Shown piece by piece: positions 29,457-39,415 of a stretch of 64,000 nt of DNA (position 1 is its first letter; the number at the start of each line of letters is the position of its first letter). The stretch lies in assembly GCF_002080415.1 (NCBI RefSeq), contig NZ_CP020474.1:1935501-1999500 (forward strand), written 5' to 3'. The DNA is from Roseovarius mucosus. GTDB lineage: Bacteria; Pseudomonadota; Alphaproteobacteria; Rhodobacterales; Rhodobacteraceae. The translations under genes were made by a program, and so were the position numbers. The notes under the pieces were generated by a model. That model saw nothing but the letters and a program-made list of their open reading frames with translations, had not been told where the DNA came from and did not search any database.

Positions 29457-29474
29457 ATTATTGTCGTATATAAT
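29457..29474. promoter_or_regulatory. Likely LysR operator between cuyA-like and its regulator
   Basis: ATTAT, 8 bases, ATAAT: an inverted repeat with the T-N11-A character of LysR sites, 15 bases before the LysR start codon and in the shared intergenic region. Confidence 0.45.
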
Positions 29475-29488
29475 GCAAGGAATGCAAT

Positions 29489-30361
29489 ATGCGGCTAGAG
29501 TGGCTGGACGATATTCTGGCAGTTGCTGATGCTGGGTCATTGGCGCGCGCCGCCGAGACACGGCATGTGAGCCAATCCGCGTTTACCCGCCGCCTACGCG
29601 CGATTGAGGACGCGCTTGGCGTGCCACTCTTTGATCGGCGGCGCAAACCCGTTGTGCTCTTGCCCGAGATCGAGGCGCAGGCGGGCGAGATGCGGGCGTT
29701 GGCCACGCAATTGCGCCACCTGCGCGAAAGCCTGATACAGCGCACCGGTACGCGGGGCCTCACGCTCGCCTGTCAGCACGCGATTACCACCACCCATTCC
29801 CCGGCGATCGTCAGCATTCTGACCGCCCAAGGAGGACGACCGGTACGGGTGCGATCCGACAACCGCGAGGAATGTCTGTTGCGCCTGCTCTCCGGCGAGG
29901 CCGATCTGGCCGTCGTTTATGCCGTGCCCGAGATTGCGCCACTCACGCTCAGCCGAAGTTTCGAACAGGTCCTGTTGGGGCGAGAGCGACTGAGGCCAGT
30001 GGCGGCCCCGCGTCTGGCGCAGGGCAGTGATCTGCCATTTATCGGCTATCCGGCAGACGTGTTTCTGGGACAGATCATGGCGCGCGCGATTCTGCCGCGT
30101 ATCCCCGCAAACCGTATCCTGCGCCGCCGCGCCGAAACCGCGCTGACGCTCGCCGCCCATGAATACGCGCGCCGAGGAATCGGCGTGGCCTGGCTGCCTG
30201 AAGGCATGGTGCAACGCGATTTGGACGAAGGGCGTTTGGTGCCGCTTGATCAGGCGCTGCCGGGGCAAGACATGGAGCTTTGGATGATCCGGCTGAGTGA
30301 GCGCAACGATGACGGCTGGGCGCATGACTGGTCGCGGCTGGTCGCGGCCTTGGGCGTCTGA
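29489..30361 (+). CDS. LysR-type regulator divergent from the CuyA-like gene
   Basis: A 290-residue LysR-family protein. The N-terminal winged helix-turn-helix (SLARAAETRHVSQSAFTRRLRAIEDALGVPLFDR) is clear, followed by the linker helix and a periplasmic-binding-protein-like effector domain. It is divergent from the CuyA-like gene with 97 bases between the two starts, the arrangement of cuyR and cuyA. By that context it probably controls cysteate use and itself. The effector is unknown. Confidence 0.88.
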   Translation: MRLEWLDDILAVADAGSLARAAETRHVSQSAFTRRLRAIEDALGVPLFDRRRKPVVLLPEIEAQAGEMRALATQLRHLRESLIQRTGTRGLTLACQHAITTTHSPAIVSILTAQGGRPVRVRSDNREECLLRLLSGEADLAVVYAVPEIAPLTLSRSFEQVLLGRERLRPVAAPRLAQGSDLPFIGYPADVFLGQIMARAILPRIPANRILRRRAETALTLAAHEYARRGIGVAWLPEGMVQRDLDEGRLVPLDQALPGQDMELWMIRLSERNDDGWAHDWSRLVAALGV

Positions 30362-30367
30362 GACTGC

Positions 30368-31072
30368 TCAGATCACCCGGATCACAGCCTTGTCGATGGC
30401 CAGCATATACCCGCGCCGCGCAATATTCTTGACCAATAGCTCGCTCACCAACTGATTGCCCAACGTGTCGCGCAGGCGCTTGATGCGCGTTGCGCCGGCG
30501 GCCTCTTCGCAATCCTCGGGTTTGCGCCCCGAAATCACGGCTTCAATCTCGGCCCCGGTCATCACATCGTCATCCATCCGGGCCTCTGCCAGTACACTCA
30601 ACGTTTCCATGGCGGCATCAGTCAGCTTGAACCCCATATCGTTGAGATACACTGTCTTTTCATCGCGGCTGATGAGCAGGGAACTGACCTGAATCCCCGA
30701 GCGCTCGATCTGCGCCATACGGCGGTTGAGGGTGATCAGCATCACCAGAAAAACCAGTGACGCCACCAGCAGAGCTGTTGCGAAGACCAACAGCACAAAG
30801 ATCACCATCCGGTAGCTGACCAGTGTTTCTGAGAATGCCGTACCTGAAAGGGCAAGGATTTCCAGCAGTTTGATTTCGCCTTCACCGGTCAGCGCGTCAT
30901 TCTCAACAAAGATCCGCTCGACCTTGGCGTTGAAGGCGTTGGCATCTGGCAGGCTGAGAAACAGGAACACCGCGGCACTGGTCAGAATTGCCACGATGGC
31001 CCCGACCCCGGCAATCACCACACGATTGCCGGATCGGCGTGCATCAGCGGCGGTGGTGGTTATCCCGCGCAT
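30368..31072 (-). CDS. Two-TM membrane protein with a C-terminal winged-helix domain
   Basis: A 234-residue protein with membrane segments at about 18-40 and 89-115, a short periplasmic loop between, and a cytoplasmic C-terminal part (about 145-226). The last part reads like an OmpR/ToxR-type winged helix: GATRIKRLRDTLGNQLVSELLVKNIARRGYML. In ToxR/CadC proteins the DNA-binding domain comes first and the sensor last, so here the order is reversed. The stop is 6 bases from that of the convergent LysR gene. It may respond to a membrane or periplasmic signal. The upstream small secreted protein gene is probably in the same operon. Confidence 0.65.
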   Translation of the reverse strand: MRGITTTAADARRSGNRVVIAGVGAIVAILTSAAVFLFLSLPDANAFNAKVERIFVENDALTGEGEIKLLEILALSGTAFSETLVSYRMVIFVLLVFATALLVASLVFLVMLITLNRRMAQIERSGIQVSSLLISRDEKTVYLNDMGFKLTDAAMETLSVLAEARMDDDVMTGAEIEAVISGRKPEDCEEAAGATRIKRLRDTLGNQLVSELLVKNIARRGYMLAIDKAVIRVI

Positions 31073-31096
31073 CCGCGCACCCGTTGACCTATCACC

Positions 31097-31330
31097 TTAG
31101 GTTTCCTTCTTTGACAGCACCTTGAGCAAGGTCAGACCTTGCTGTGCCAATTGCGCCCGGAGCGCGGCCTCTGCTGAGGCGCAGGGCGCGTTTACGACGG
31201 TGACGTCGTAATACAGCTCAAGCGGTTTGTCGCGCTTGGCCTTGTATTCTACCTGACAGGCCGCCTGTGCCGTGGTTGCGGCAAGCATCAGGCCAAAGGC
31301 AAGGATAAAGGGGCGTGTTATATGTTCCAT
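31097..31330 (-). CDS. Small secreted protein, function unknown
   Basis: A 77-residue product from the ATG at 31330 with a signal peptide (about 1-23, ending AQA). The mature part contains two cysteines that could form a disulfide. It lies 24 bases upstream of the membrane winged-helix gene on the same strand, so it could be a partner in its sensing. I do not recognise the family. Confidence 0.55.
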   Translation of the reverse strand: MEHITRPFILAFGLMLAATTAQAACQVEYKAKRDKPLELYYDVTVVNAPCASAEAALRAQLAQQGLTLLKVLSKKET

Positions 31331-31523
31331 GCCGCCAAGATGCGCCAAGGCCTGCGGCTATTCAATAACTTGTGCGACGGACTGGCCGGAAAACGGCGTG
31401 TTATCTGATATCATTGGGGCGTTATTGCCTGTCTGGGCGGGCTGATCCCATCCTCGGATTACAGCGTTCGGTCATGCGGACCGACGCAAGAAAACGACCG
31501 TCAGCATCCTGAAAGGAATGACC

Positions 31524-31925
31524 ATGCACCGCAAGTTCATCGCTCTCATCATCGGCGCGGCTCTGACCGTGTCCAGCCTTACCGCAGCCCCAGCCCAAGC
31601 CCAGAACCGCGGCGAAACCGCGGCCATCATCGCCGGGGTTGCGGCGCTGGCCATCGTTGGGGCCGCACTTGCGGATGATCGCAATCGCGACCGCGATCGT
31701 CGCAACGACTATGCCACGCGGGGTCATGGCTATCAGCAGCACTATTACTCCCCGAAACGGCACCACAAACAGGTCTACAAACCCAATCATCACCGCCACC
31801 ACTACAACCAGCACCGCTCTTACGAACCGCAGCGCGGCTATGGCCGCCAGCATCAAGGGCGCCCGGTCTATCAGCGGGGCTATGGCAACCATGTCCCCTA
31901 TCACCGCGACAACCATCGCAACTAG
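31524..31925 (+). CDS. Secreted His/Tyr/Arg-rich protein
   Basis: A 133-residue protein with a signal peptide (about 1-27, AQA), then a small-residue helix (AAIIAGVAALAIVGAALA) and a long tail of His, Tyr, Arg, Asn and Gln. The start is the ATG at 31524, with AGGA upstream; one 6 bases earlier is also possible. It resembles RcnB-like or other metal-binding secreted proteins in composition only. It is followed after 27 bases by a gene of the same design, so the two are likely co-transcribed paralogues. Confidence 0.6.
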   Translation: MHRKFIALIIGAALTVSSLTAAPAQAQNRGETAAIIAGVAALAIVGAALADDRNRDRDRRNDYATRGHGYQQHYYSPKRHHKQVYKPNHHRHHYNQHRSYEPQRGYGRQHQGRPVYQRGYGNHVPYHRDNHRN

Positions 31926-31952
31926 ACCACTCGCTTGTGAAAGGATCATCCA

Positions 31953-32453
31953 ATGTTCAGGAAAATTACCACAGCCCTTATTATTGGTGCCGTTGCGCTG
32001 ACAACCGCCACCGCCACCCCCGCGCTTGCCCGCGACCGCAGCGACAACCGCAATCTTGCCGTGGGGATTGCCTTGGGCGCAATTGTGGGCGCGGCGATTG
32101 CCAGCAACAGCAAGCAGAAAAACAACGACGGCTATCGGGACAATGGCTCGTATCGCGACTACGACGGTCGCAATTACAGCACCCGTGACCGTCGGCATGA
32201 CAAGGCCTATAACGATCACCGTTATGACAACGGTCGTGGGGGCTATGGCAAAAGTTATGGCAAGGCACAGCGCGTCAATTTGCCGGGGGCTTGCAGGGTC
32301 TATGCAGGCAACCGGGCGGGATACTCTGGCCGCTGCCTGAACCAGCGCTACGGCTCTTACACTGCCTTGCCGTCGGCCTGCGCCGTGCGGGTGGGCGGGC
32401 ATCATCAGGTGATCTACCGGGATCACTGTCTGAACCAATACGGTTTCTACTGA
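31953..32453 (+). CDS. Secreted low-complexity protein with a Cys-containing C-terminal domain
   Basis: A 166-residue protein of the same layout as its neighbour: signal peptide (about 1-26), [13 protein letters not shown] helix, then an Asp/Tyr/Arg/Asn-rich stretch. The C-terminal 60 residues add a domain with four cysteines (two in [15 protein letters not shown], then two near CAVRVGG and HCLNQYGFY), probably two disulfides. No family name comes to mind. A strong terminator follows at 32471. Confidence 0.6.
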   Translation: MFRKITTALIIGAVALTTATATPALARDRSDNRNLAVGIALGAIVGAAIASNSKQKNNDGYRDNGSYRDYDGRNYSTRDRRHDKAYNDHRYDNGRGGYGKSYGKAQRVNLPGACRVYAGNRAGYSGRCLNQRYGSYTALPSACAVRVGGHHQVIYRDHCLNQYGFY

Positions 32454-32470
32454 AAACATCGCGCGCGCGC

Positions 32471-32494
32471 GCAAGGGAGGGGCACGCCCCTCCC
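32471..32494 (+). terminator. Terminator after the secreted-protein pair
   Basis: AAGGGAGGGGC and GCCCCTCCCTT form an 11-bp stem with a very short loop, starting 17 bases after the stop. An alternating CG tract (32460-32472) immediately precedes it. Confidence 0.65.
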
Positions 32495-32529
32495 TTTGCA
32501 TTTGCGCTCGGATCATGCGACGTGGGGTC

Positions 32530-33153
32530 ATGCTTGGCCCTGATTTCACCCATGAACGCGCCGCCCTGTCAGAGGGGTATCTCCGCATTGCCGGGGTGGA
32601 TGAGGTTGGGCGCGGGCCATTGGCTGGTCCGGTGACGGCCGCCGCCGTGATCCTTGATCCGGGCAATATTCCCGAGGGGTTGAACGACTCAAAGAAACTC
32701 AGCGCGGCGCGACGTGCCATACTTTGTGAGGCTATCCATGCCTCTGCCGAGGTCAGCGTGGCCCATGCCAGCGTCGCAGAGATTGATCAGCTCAACATTC
32801 TGCGCGCCGCGCATCTGGCGATGGAGAGGGCGATTGCAGCACTCGATCCTCCGCCCGATCTTGTCCTGATTGACGGTAACCTGATCCCGCGTGGCCTGAC
32901 CCTGCCCGCCCGTGCCATTGTGCGCGGCGATGCGGTCTCGGTTTCGATTGCGGCGGCCTCAATTGTGGCGAAAATCAGGCGCGATCAGATCATGTGGGAT
33001 TTAGCGCAACAGTTCCCCGGCTATGGCTGGGAACGGAACGCCGGATACCCGTCGAAAAGCCACAGAGAGGCGCTCCTAAATCTTGGTGTGACCCCACATC
33101 ATAGACGTTCGTTCAAGCCGGTGCACAACATATTGTATCAAGAAAATAACTAA
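32530..33153 (+). CDS. rnhB: Ribonuclease HII
   Basis: RNase HII removes RNA from RNA-DNA hybrids and single ribonucleotides from DNA. The 207-residue protein has the catalytic DE pair in [14 protein letters not shown] (Asp24, Glu25), NDSKKLS, the third acidic residue in LIDGN and the [12 protein letters not shown] segment. I start at the ATG at 32530 (GTGGGG upstream); an in-frame ATG at 32515 lacks a site. ccrM follows after about 95 bases, a familiar alphaproteobacterial arrangement. Confidence 0.95.
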   Translation: MLGPDFTHERAALSEGYLRIAGVDEVGRGPLAGPVTAAAVILDPGNIPEGLNDSKKLSAARRAILCEAIHASAEVSVAHASVAEIDQLNILRAAHLAMERAIAALDPPPDLVLIDGNLIPRGLTLPARAIVRGDAVSVSIAAASIVAKIRRDQIMWDLAQQFPGYGWERNAGYPSKSHREALLNLGVTPHHRRSFKPVHNILYQENN

Positions 33154-33159
33154 CCCTCT

Positions 33160-34362
<1,203 letters not shown>

Positions 34363-34416
34363 TTACCTAGACACCGCCGGTGCCCAAGGCCTGACTTTCT
34401 CGGGCACCATTGACTT

Positions 34417-34444
34417 GCCCCGCCCTCATGGCGGGGCTTTTTTT
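34417..34444 (+). terminator. ccrM intrinsic terminator
   Basis: GCCCCGCC and GGCGGGGC form a perfect 8-bp stem with a CTCAT loop, followed by seven T. The opposite-strand PrpD gene ends 2 bases beyond. Confidence 0.9.
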
Positions 34445-34445
34445 G

Positions 34446-35885
34446 TCATCGGTCCGGTGCAGGCGTGACCAGATCAGCCATCTCGGAAAAAAGCATATCT
34501 GGCTGCAACAGTCTGTGTTTTATATCCCAAAGCGCCGCAATGCGCCCCTCCGACAGCACATGCCCGGCCATCGCACCCAGCTTGGCGCGCACGTCCGCTT
34601 CGGGCATAGGGGCCTCTGGGCCGCCACGCGCGTTGGCATCGCCTGAGGTCAGTCGCCGCCCGTCCTGCAGGATCGCTGTCACATCAGACCAGCGCCCGCC
34701 GGGAAAGCGGGCAGAATGGCGCGGTTCTTCACGCACCGTGATCCGCGCGTGCAGGCCGGCGACCTCCGGATCATTCAGGCCCGAACCGGTGATGTGCTCT
34801 GGCCCGATGCGCCCATGCACCAGCAGCGTGGCAAGCGCAAAGCCCAGCGAATACTGCGCCTCGCTCGTCGTCTTGGGAAGGCCCGGAAAAAGGGCGGCGG
34901 ATTGGGCAAATGTCGCCACTTCAAGCCGCTCAATCTCTGCGGCGCGCAGCCCTTGCTCAACCATCAGCACACGCACCCCTTCCAGCGCGCCATGCGCCCA
35001 ACGGCAAATCGGATAGGGTTTGATGTAGTTGCGCAGGATGGTCCAATCCTGTCCCAAATCTTCCCAAATATGCGCCACGTCTTCTCTCTCTACCGTAATC
35101 GCGGGCGCGCCGGTAAAGCCGCGTTCTGCAAGAAACAGTGACGAAATTCCTACAAGCGCCCCCATTCCCGATCCGTCATGCAACATGGTAGGATTGGCAA
35201 TTTCGCGCATCATCTGGCTGCGCGGCCCATGATATTCCGCGATCCCCAGAGCCTCGCGCAACACATCCGAGGTCTGCCTGCGCAGATGCGCCCCAAGGGC
35301 CGCAACACCCAGCGCATTCCAAGCGCCCGAGGTATGGTAATCGCTGACCGTGGCATGAAGCGCCACACCGGCCCGTGCCGCCACCTCATAGCCCATCGCA
35401 AGCGCAGTGAGCGCCTGCCGCCCGGTCAACTGTGGATGCTGCCCAGCATAGGCAAAGAGCGCCGGCACCAACGCGCAGCCGATATGCCCTTTGGTCGGGT
35501 TGTAGCCGTCATGCCCATCAAGATTGTCGATCTGCGTAGCAAGCGCCCAAGCCGCCCCAGGCACTGCACAGGTTCGCCCGTCAAATAGCAAAGTTGCGCT
35601 GTGTTTGTCACTAGACGCCGCATGAAACTCTACCGCGAAATCGCGTGCAATCTGACCAACCTCCAGTGTCGCAGCCCCCGCAGCGACGCCGAGCGTGTCA
35701 ATCAGCAGGAGGGCAATACGCTCCAGCACCTCTTGCGGAACGTCAAGCGCGGGATCGAGCACGAATTTCGCGACGCGGTCGAATTGAGGGCGGTCTAGAA
35801 CACAGGACATCTGAGCAACTTTCTGCAAGAGGGACTGCCCCAAAGTGGCGTGTTTACACGCCGGTTTGACGGCTGTTTGCGACAT
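34446..35885 (-). CDS. MmgE/PrpD-family protein
   Basis: A 479-residue member of the MmgE/PrpD family, which includes 2-methylcitrate dehydratase and related lyases. Family segments are GHDGYNPTKGHIGCALVPALFAYA, YHTSGAWNALGVAALGA and KPYPICRWAHGALEGV. Fusion to no other domain is seen. It is divergent from the thi operon and does not belong to a prp cluster here, so 2-methylcitrate dehydratase is only one of several options (iminodisuccinate epimerase and cis-aconitate decarboxylase are relatives). A later ATG at 35810 is possible but has no ribosome-binding site. Confidence 0.85.
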   Translation of the reverse strand: MSQTAVKPACKHATLGQSLLQKVAQMSCVLDRPQFDRVAKFVLDPALDVPQEVLERIALLLIDTLGVAAGAATLEVGQIARDFAVEFHAASSDKHSATLLFDGRTCAVPGAAWALATQIDNLDGHDGYNPTKGHIGCALVPALFAYAGQHPQLTGRQALTALAMGYEVAARAGVALHATVSDYHTSGAWNALGVAALGAHLRRQTSDVLREALGIAEYHGPRSQMMREIANPTMLHDGSGMGALVGISSLFLAERGFTGAPAITVEREDVAHIWEDLGQDWTILRNYIKPYPICRWAHGALEGVRVLMVEQGLRAAEIERLEVATFAQSAALFPGLPKTTSEAQYSLGFALATLLVHGRIGPEHITGSGLNDPEVAGLHARITVREEPRHSARFPGGRWSDVTAILQDGRRLTSGDANARGGPEAPMPEADVRAKLGAMAGHVLSEGRIAALWDIKHRLLQPDMLFSEMADLVTPAPDR

Positions 35886-35906
35886 TTCCTGTCTCGCATT
35901 CTCCTC

Positions 35907-35935
35907 TTGCAGCGCGCAGAACCGGCTGTTAGCAA
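35907..35935 (+). promoter_or_regulatory. Possible thi operon promoter
   Basis: TTGCAG (35907-35912) and TAGCAA (35930-35935) are 17 bases apart, just upstream of the riboswitch. The -10 match is poor. Confidence 0.3.
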
Positions 35936-35948
35936 TCAGGCATATCCG

Positions 35949-36031
35949 TTGGGGTGCCCGTGTTCAGGGCTGAGAGGTGCAAAGCCAACCCATCGAACCT
36001 GATCCGGGTGATGCCGGCGTAGGGAACGGAC
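35949..36031 (+). promoter_or_regulatory. TPP riboswitch (THI box)
   Basis: The conserved THI-box elements appear in order: GGGGTGCCCG, GGGCTGAGA, AACCTGATCCGGGTGATGCC and GGCGTAGGGAA. Thiamine pyrophosphate binding would reduce expression of the downstream thi genes. GGAACGGAC at the end of the aptamer can pair with GTCCGTTTCC about 25 bases further on, close to the thiD ribosome-binding site (GAGAGGA), so control of translation is plausible; no terminator T-run is seen. Confidence 0.95.
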
Positions 36032-36088
36032 CTCAGCACGCCCGGTGCGCACTCCGTCCGTTTCCCCGCAAGATGAGAGGAACGGCAG

Positions 36089-36883
36089 ATGATTGCCACA
36101 GCTTTGACAATCGCGGGCTCCGACAGCGGCGGCGGCGCGGGTATTCAGGCAGATCTCAAGACGTTTTCGGCACTGGGCGTCTATGGAACGAGCGTGATTA
36201 CCGCCGTGACAGCCCAAAACACCTGTGCGGTGACCGATGTGCATCCCATCCCTAACGCGACTGTTGAAGCACAGATTTTAGCTGTTTTAGGCGATATCAG
36301 GGTCGATTGTATCAAGATCGGCATGCTGGGCGACGCAGGTCTCATAGAAACAGTGGCGCGGGCTCTGGCCGAATATCATGGCCCCATCGTCCTTGATCCC
36401 GTGATGGTCGCAAAATCCGGCGCGCGCCTTTTGCCGGACGCTGCGCGTGCCGCCCTCGTGGAACACCTTGTGCCACGTGCCGATCTCCTCACCCCGAACC
36501 TGCCAGAGGCGGCAGCACTTTTGGGCATGTCAGAGGCGCGCGACAGTACGGAAATGCAGGCGCAGGGCGCGCTTCTGCGGGACATGGGTGCCGTGGCCGT
36601 CTTGATGAAGGGCGGGCACGCGCAAGGCGAGACTTGCACCGATTGGCTGATTGCTGACGCAACATACCGCCTCGACGCCCCCCGCATCGCCACGCGCAAC
36701 ACCCACGGCACTGGCTGCACGCTATCATCGGCCATTGCGGCACATCTCGCAAAGGGACTAACCTTGCCAAAAGCGGTTGAGGCTGCGCATGGCTGGTTGC
36801 ATCGCGCCATTCTCGCCGCAGATGCCCTGGAAATTGGCAAGGGCCATGGCCCGGTGCACCACTTTCACGAGGTTTGGACATGA
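36089..36883 (+). CDS. thiD: Hydroxymethylpyrimidine/phosphomethylpyrimidine kinase
   Basis: ThiD phosphorylates HMP and HMP-P to HMP-PP, the pyrimidine half of thiamine. The 264-residue ribokinase-fold protein has the start TIAGSDSGGGAGIQADLKTF, VLDPVMVAKSG and the anion-hole/catalytic NTHGTGCTLSSAIAAHLAKG. It is the first gene after the TPP riboswitch and its stop overlaps the thiO start. It can use salvaged HMP, which matters because thiC is absent from this operon. Confidence 0.96.
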   Translation: MIATALTIAGSDSGGGAGIQADLKTFSALGVYGTSVITAVTAQNTCAVTDVHPIPNATVEAQILAVLGDIRVDCIKIGMLGDAGLIETVARALAEYHGPIVLDPVMVAKSGARLLPDAARAALVEHLVPRADLLTPNLPEAAALLGMSEARDSTEMQAQGALLRDMGAVAVLMKGGHAQGETCTDWLIADATYRLDAPRIATRNTHGTGCTLSSAIAAHLAKGLTLPKAVEAAHGWLHRAILAADALEIGKGHGPVHHFHEVWT

Positions 36884-37866
36884 CAGGGCCTGTCACCATC
36901 CGGGGCGCGGGCATCGTTGGCCTCTGCGTGGCAACCGACCTTGTCGCGCGTGGCATTGACGTTATTTTACGCGATCCCGCACCATCACCCGGCGCGCATG
37001 CCTGCTCTTGGTGGGCGGGCGGCATGCTGGCCCCATTTTGCGAGGGCTTTTCCGCAGAAGAGCCGGTGGTGCGATTGGGTCAAGCGGCCGCCGATTGGTG
37101 GGCGGCACAGGGAGTTGAGGTAATCCGACGGGGCTCGCTCGTTGTCACCTTGCAGCGCGACCGCCGCGAACTGGACCAATTCGCCCGCCGAACCATGGGG
37201 CATCGATTTGTAACAGGCGAAGAATTGGCCATGTTAGAGCCGCATTTGGTTGAGCGCCACGACCGCGCACTGTTCTTTCCTGATGAGGCGCATATCAATC
37301 CTCGCGCGGCACTGCATCACCTGCACAAGCGCCTGGTGGACGCAGGCGTGCGATTCGAACAAGATGCGGCAGAGCCTCATGGTTCAGTGATCGACTGTCG
37401 CGGCCTCGCCGCGCAGGACAGTTTGCCCGATCTGCGGGGGGTCAAGGGAGAGATGCTGGTGCTGCGCAGCCGTGATGTGACCCTGACAAGGCCCATTCGC
37501 CTGTTGCACCCGCGGTTTCCACTCTACATCGTGCCACGGGGCGATGGTGTATTCATGCTGGGTGCGACACAGATCGAGAGCACAGAGCGCGGCCGTGCCT
37601 CGGCTCGGTCCGTGATGGAGCTGCTGTCGGCTGCCTATGCTCTGCACCCCGCTTTTGGCGAGGCGGAGGTGCTGGAAATTGGCGCTGATGCGCGCCCTGC
37701 TTTCCCCGACAACCTTCCGCGCCTTTCCCGCAAGGGGGGCACAGTTTATGTCAACGGCCTCTTTCGCCACGGCTTCCTCTTGTCGCCTGCGGTGGCGCGT
37801 ATGGCAGCAGAGATGGTCTCGGGCGATACTCAGACACCGGAGTTTTATCATGAAGATCACGGTTAA
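36880..37866 (+). CDS. thiO: Glycine oxidase ThiO (FAD-dependent)
   Basis: ThiO oxidises glycine to the imine used for thiazole formation. The 328-residue DAO-family flavoenzyme begins with the FAD-binding RGAGIVGLCVATDLVARG and has WWAGGMLAPF, the family substrate-site segment, and a C-terminal GLFRHGFLLSPAVA. Its start overlaps the thiD stop, and its end overlaps thiS by 17 bases. A TTG 6 bases upstream is less likely than the ATG. Confidence 0.92.
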   Translation: MTGPVTIRGAGIVGLCVATDLVARGIDVILRDPAPSPGAHACSWWAGGMLAPFCEGFSAEEPVVRLGQAAADWWAAQGVEVIRRGSLVVTLQRDRRELDQFARRTMGHRFVTGEELAMLEPHLVERHDRALFFPDEAHINPRAALHHLHKRLVDAGVRFEQDAAEPHGSVIDCRGLAAQDSLPDLRGVKGEMLVLRSRDVTLTRPIRLLHPRFPLYIVPRGDGVFMLGATQIESTERGRASARSVMELLSAAYALHPAFGEAEVLEIGADARPAFPDNLPRLSRKGGTVYVNGLFRHGFLLSPAVARMAAEMVSGDTQTPEFYHEDHG

Positions 37867-38047
37867 CGGCACTGTGCAGGACACCGCTGCACCATCGCTT
37901 GATGCGTTGCTGATCGAGCTGGGTTATGGCGCGGCCAAGGTGGCGACTGCAGTGAACGAAAGTTTTGTTCCTGCTGCAATGAGACCAGAACAGAGACTGA
38001 ATGACGGCGACCGGATCGAAATCGTCGCACCACGGCAAGGGGGCTGA
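37850..38047 (+). CDS. thiS: Sulfur carrier protein ThiS
   Basis: A 65-residue ubiquitin-like protein ([11 protein letters not shown] start) that ends in the required Gly-Gly, which ThiF adenylates and which then carries sulfur as thiocarboxylate to ThiG. It overlaps the thiO end by 17 bases and is separated from thiG by one base. Confidence 0.96.
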   Translation: MKITVNGTVQDTAAPSLDALLIELGYGAAKVATAVNESFVPAAMRPEQRLNDGDRIEIVAPRQGG

Positions 38048-38048
38048 C

Positions 38049-38819
38049 ATGCCTGTATTCTACGAGACCGAGATCACCTCGCGGCTGATGCTAGGCACTG
38101 CGCAATATCCCTCGCCCGCGATCCTCGCCGATGCCTTCAAACGCTCTGGCGCGGGCATCGCCACCGTCTCTGTGCGGCGTGAGGCAGGGGGCGAGCGCGC
38201 GGGCCAAGCGTTTTGGGATATGATCCGCGACCTTGATGTGCGCGTGCTGCCCAATACCGCCGGCTGCCATTCGGTCCGGGAGGCTGTAACAACGGCTCAG
38301 ATGGCGCGGGAACTGTTTGACACGCGCTGGATCAAGCTTGAGGTGATCGGCCACGCCGACACCCTGCAGCCAGACCCCTTTGGTCTGGTCGAAGCGGCGC
38401 GCATCCTGACCGAGGACGGATTTCAGGTGTTTCCTTATTGCACCGAAGACCTTGTGCTCTGCGAGCGCCTGGTAGAGGCGGGATGCCAGGTGTTGATGCC
38501 TTGGGGCGCCCCGATTGGTACGGGGCTTGGCCTCAATAACATCTACGGCCTTCGCTCTTTGCGTGCGCATTTCCCCGATCTGCCGCTGGTGATCGACGCA
38601 GGCCTAGGCCTGCCAAGCCAAGCGGCGCATGCGATGGAACTAGGCTATGACGCAGTGCTGCTTAACACAGCCGTGGCCAAGGCAGGCGATCCGGCGTCGA
38701 TGGCCGACGGGTTCGCCCGCGCATTGGAGGCAGGGCGCCTTGCCTATGAGGCCGACCCGATGGAGCCGCGCGATATGGCCGCCCCCTCGACCCCCGTGTT
38801 AGGAAGGGCCTTTACCTGA
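38049..38819 (+). CDS. thiG: Thiazole synthase ThiG
   Basis: ThiG makes the thiazole ring from deoxyxylulose phosphate, the glycine imine and ThiS thiocarboxylate. The 256-residue TIM barrel has the Schiff-base lysine Lys96 ([16 protein letters not shown]) and the phosphate-binding segments [12 protein letters not shown] and [17 protein letters not shown] precedes the ATG. The stop TGA overlaps the thiE ATG by one base. Confidence 0.97.
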   Translation: MPVFYETEITSRLMLGTAQYPSPAILADAFKRSGAGIATVSVRREAGGERAGQAFWDMIRDLDVRVLPNTAGCHSVREAVTTAQMARELFDTRWIKLEVIGHADTLQPDPFGLVEAARILTEDGFQVFPYCTEDLVLCERLVEAGCQVLMPWGAPIGTGLGLNNIYGLRSLRAHFPDLPLVIDAGLGLPSQAAHAMELGYDAVLLNTAVAKAGDPASMADGFARALEAGRLAYEADPMEPRDMAAPSTPVLGRAFT

Positions 38820-39415
38820 TGTCTCTGCCGCGTTTCTATCCGATTTTCGATCACACGGACTGGCTTCGCCGCGTGCTGCCACTTGGTGTTAAACTCGTGC
38901 AGTTGCGCATCAAGGATCTTACGGGCGAGGCCTTGAACGCGCAAATTACGCAGGCAGAGAGCCTATGTCGGACCCATGGTGCCACTCTCGTGGTCAACGA
39001 TCATTGGCAAGCCGCGATTGATACAGGCGCGACTTGGGTGCATCTGGGGCAGGAGGATCTCGACACCGCCGACATTCCCGCCATGCGCCGTGCCGGGCTG
39101 AAGCTGGGGCTTAGCACCCATGATCATGCGGAGCTTGACCGGGCTCTCTCGCACGATCCTGATTACGTGGCGCTTGGTCCGGTCTATCCCACCATCCTGA
39201 AAAAGATGAAGTGGCACGAACAGGGTCTGGACAAGTTGACCGAATGGAAGCGCCTGATCGGCGACGTTCCCTTGGTCGCCATCGGGGGCATGTCGGTTGA
39301 GCGGGCGGGTGGGGCCTATGCGGCCGGGGCGGATATCGTGTCTGCCGTGACAGATATCACGCTCAATCCCGACCCCGAGGCGCGGGTGCAGCACTGGATT
39401 GAGGTCACGCGATGA
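38819..39415 (+). CDS. thiE: Thiamine phosphate synthase ThiE
   Basis: ThiE joins HMP-PP and thiazole phosphate to thiamine phosphate. The 198-residue TIM-barrel protein shows VKLVQLRIKD, LVVNDHWQAAIDTGATWVHLGQEDL, LGLSTHDHAELDRA, YVALGPVYPT and VAIGGMSVERA, all in the family order. It is slightly short for the family but the motifs are complete. It overlaps both neighbours by 1-4 bases. Confidence 0.95.
   Translation: MSLPRFYPIFDHTDWLRRVLPLGVKLVQLRIKDLTGEALNAQITQAESLCRTHGATLVVNDHWQAAIDTGATWVHLGQEDLDTADIPAMRRAGLKLGLSTHDHAELDRALSHDPDYVALGPVYPTILKKMKWHEQGLDKLTEWKRLIGDVPLVAIGGMSVERAGGAYAAGADIVSAVTDITLNPDPEARVQHWIEVTR

Noticed and set aside
31422..32720. A 432-residue minus-strand reading frame opposite the secreted pair
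   Set aside because: It is low in complexity, crosses into the antisense of rnhB and has no sensible start, while the plus-strand genes have signal peptides and ribosome-binding sites.
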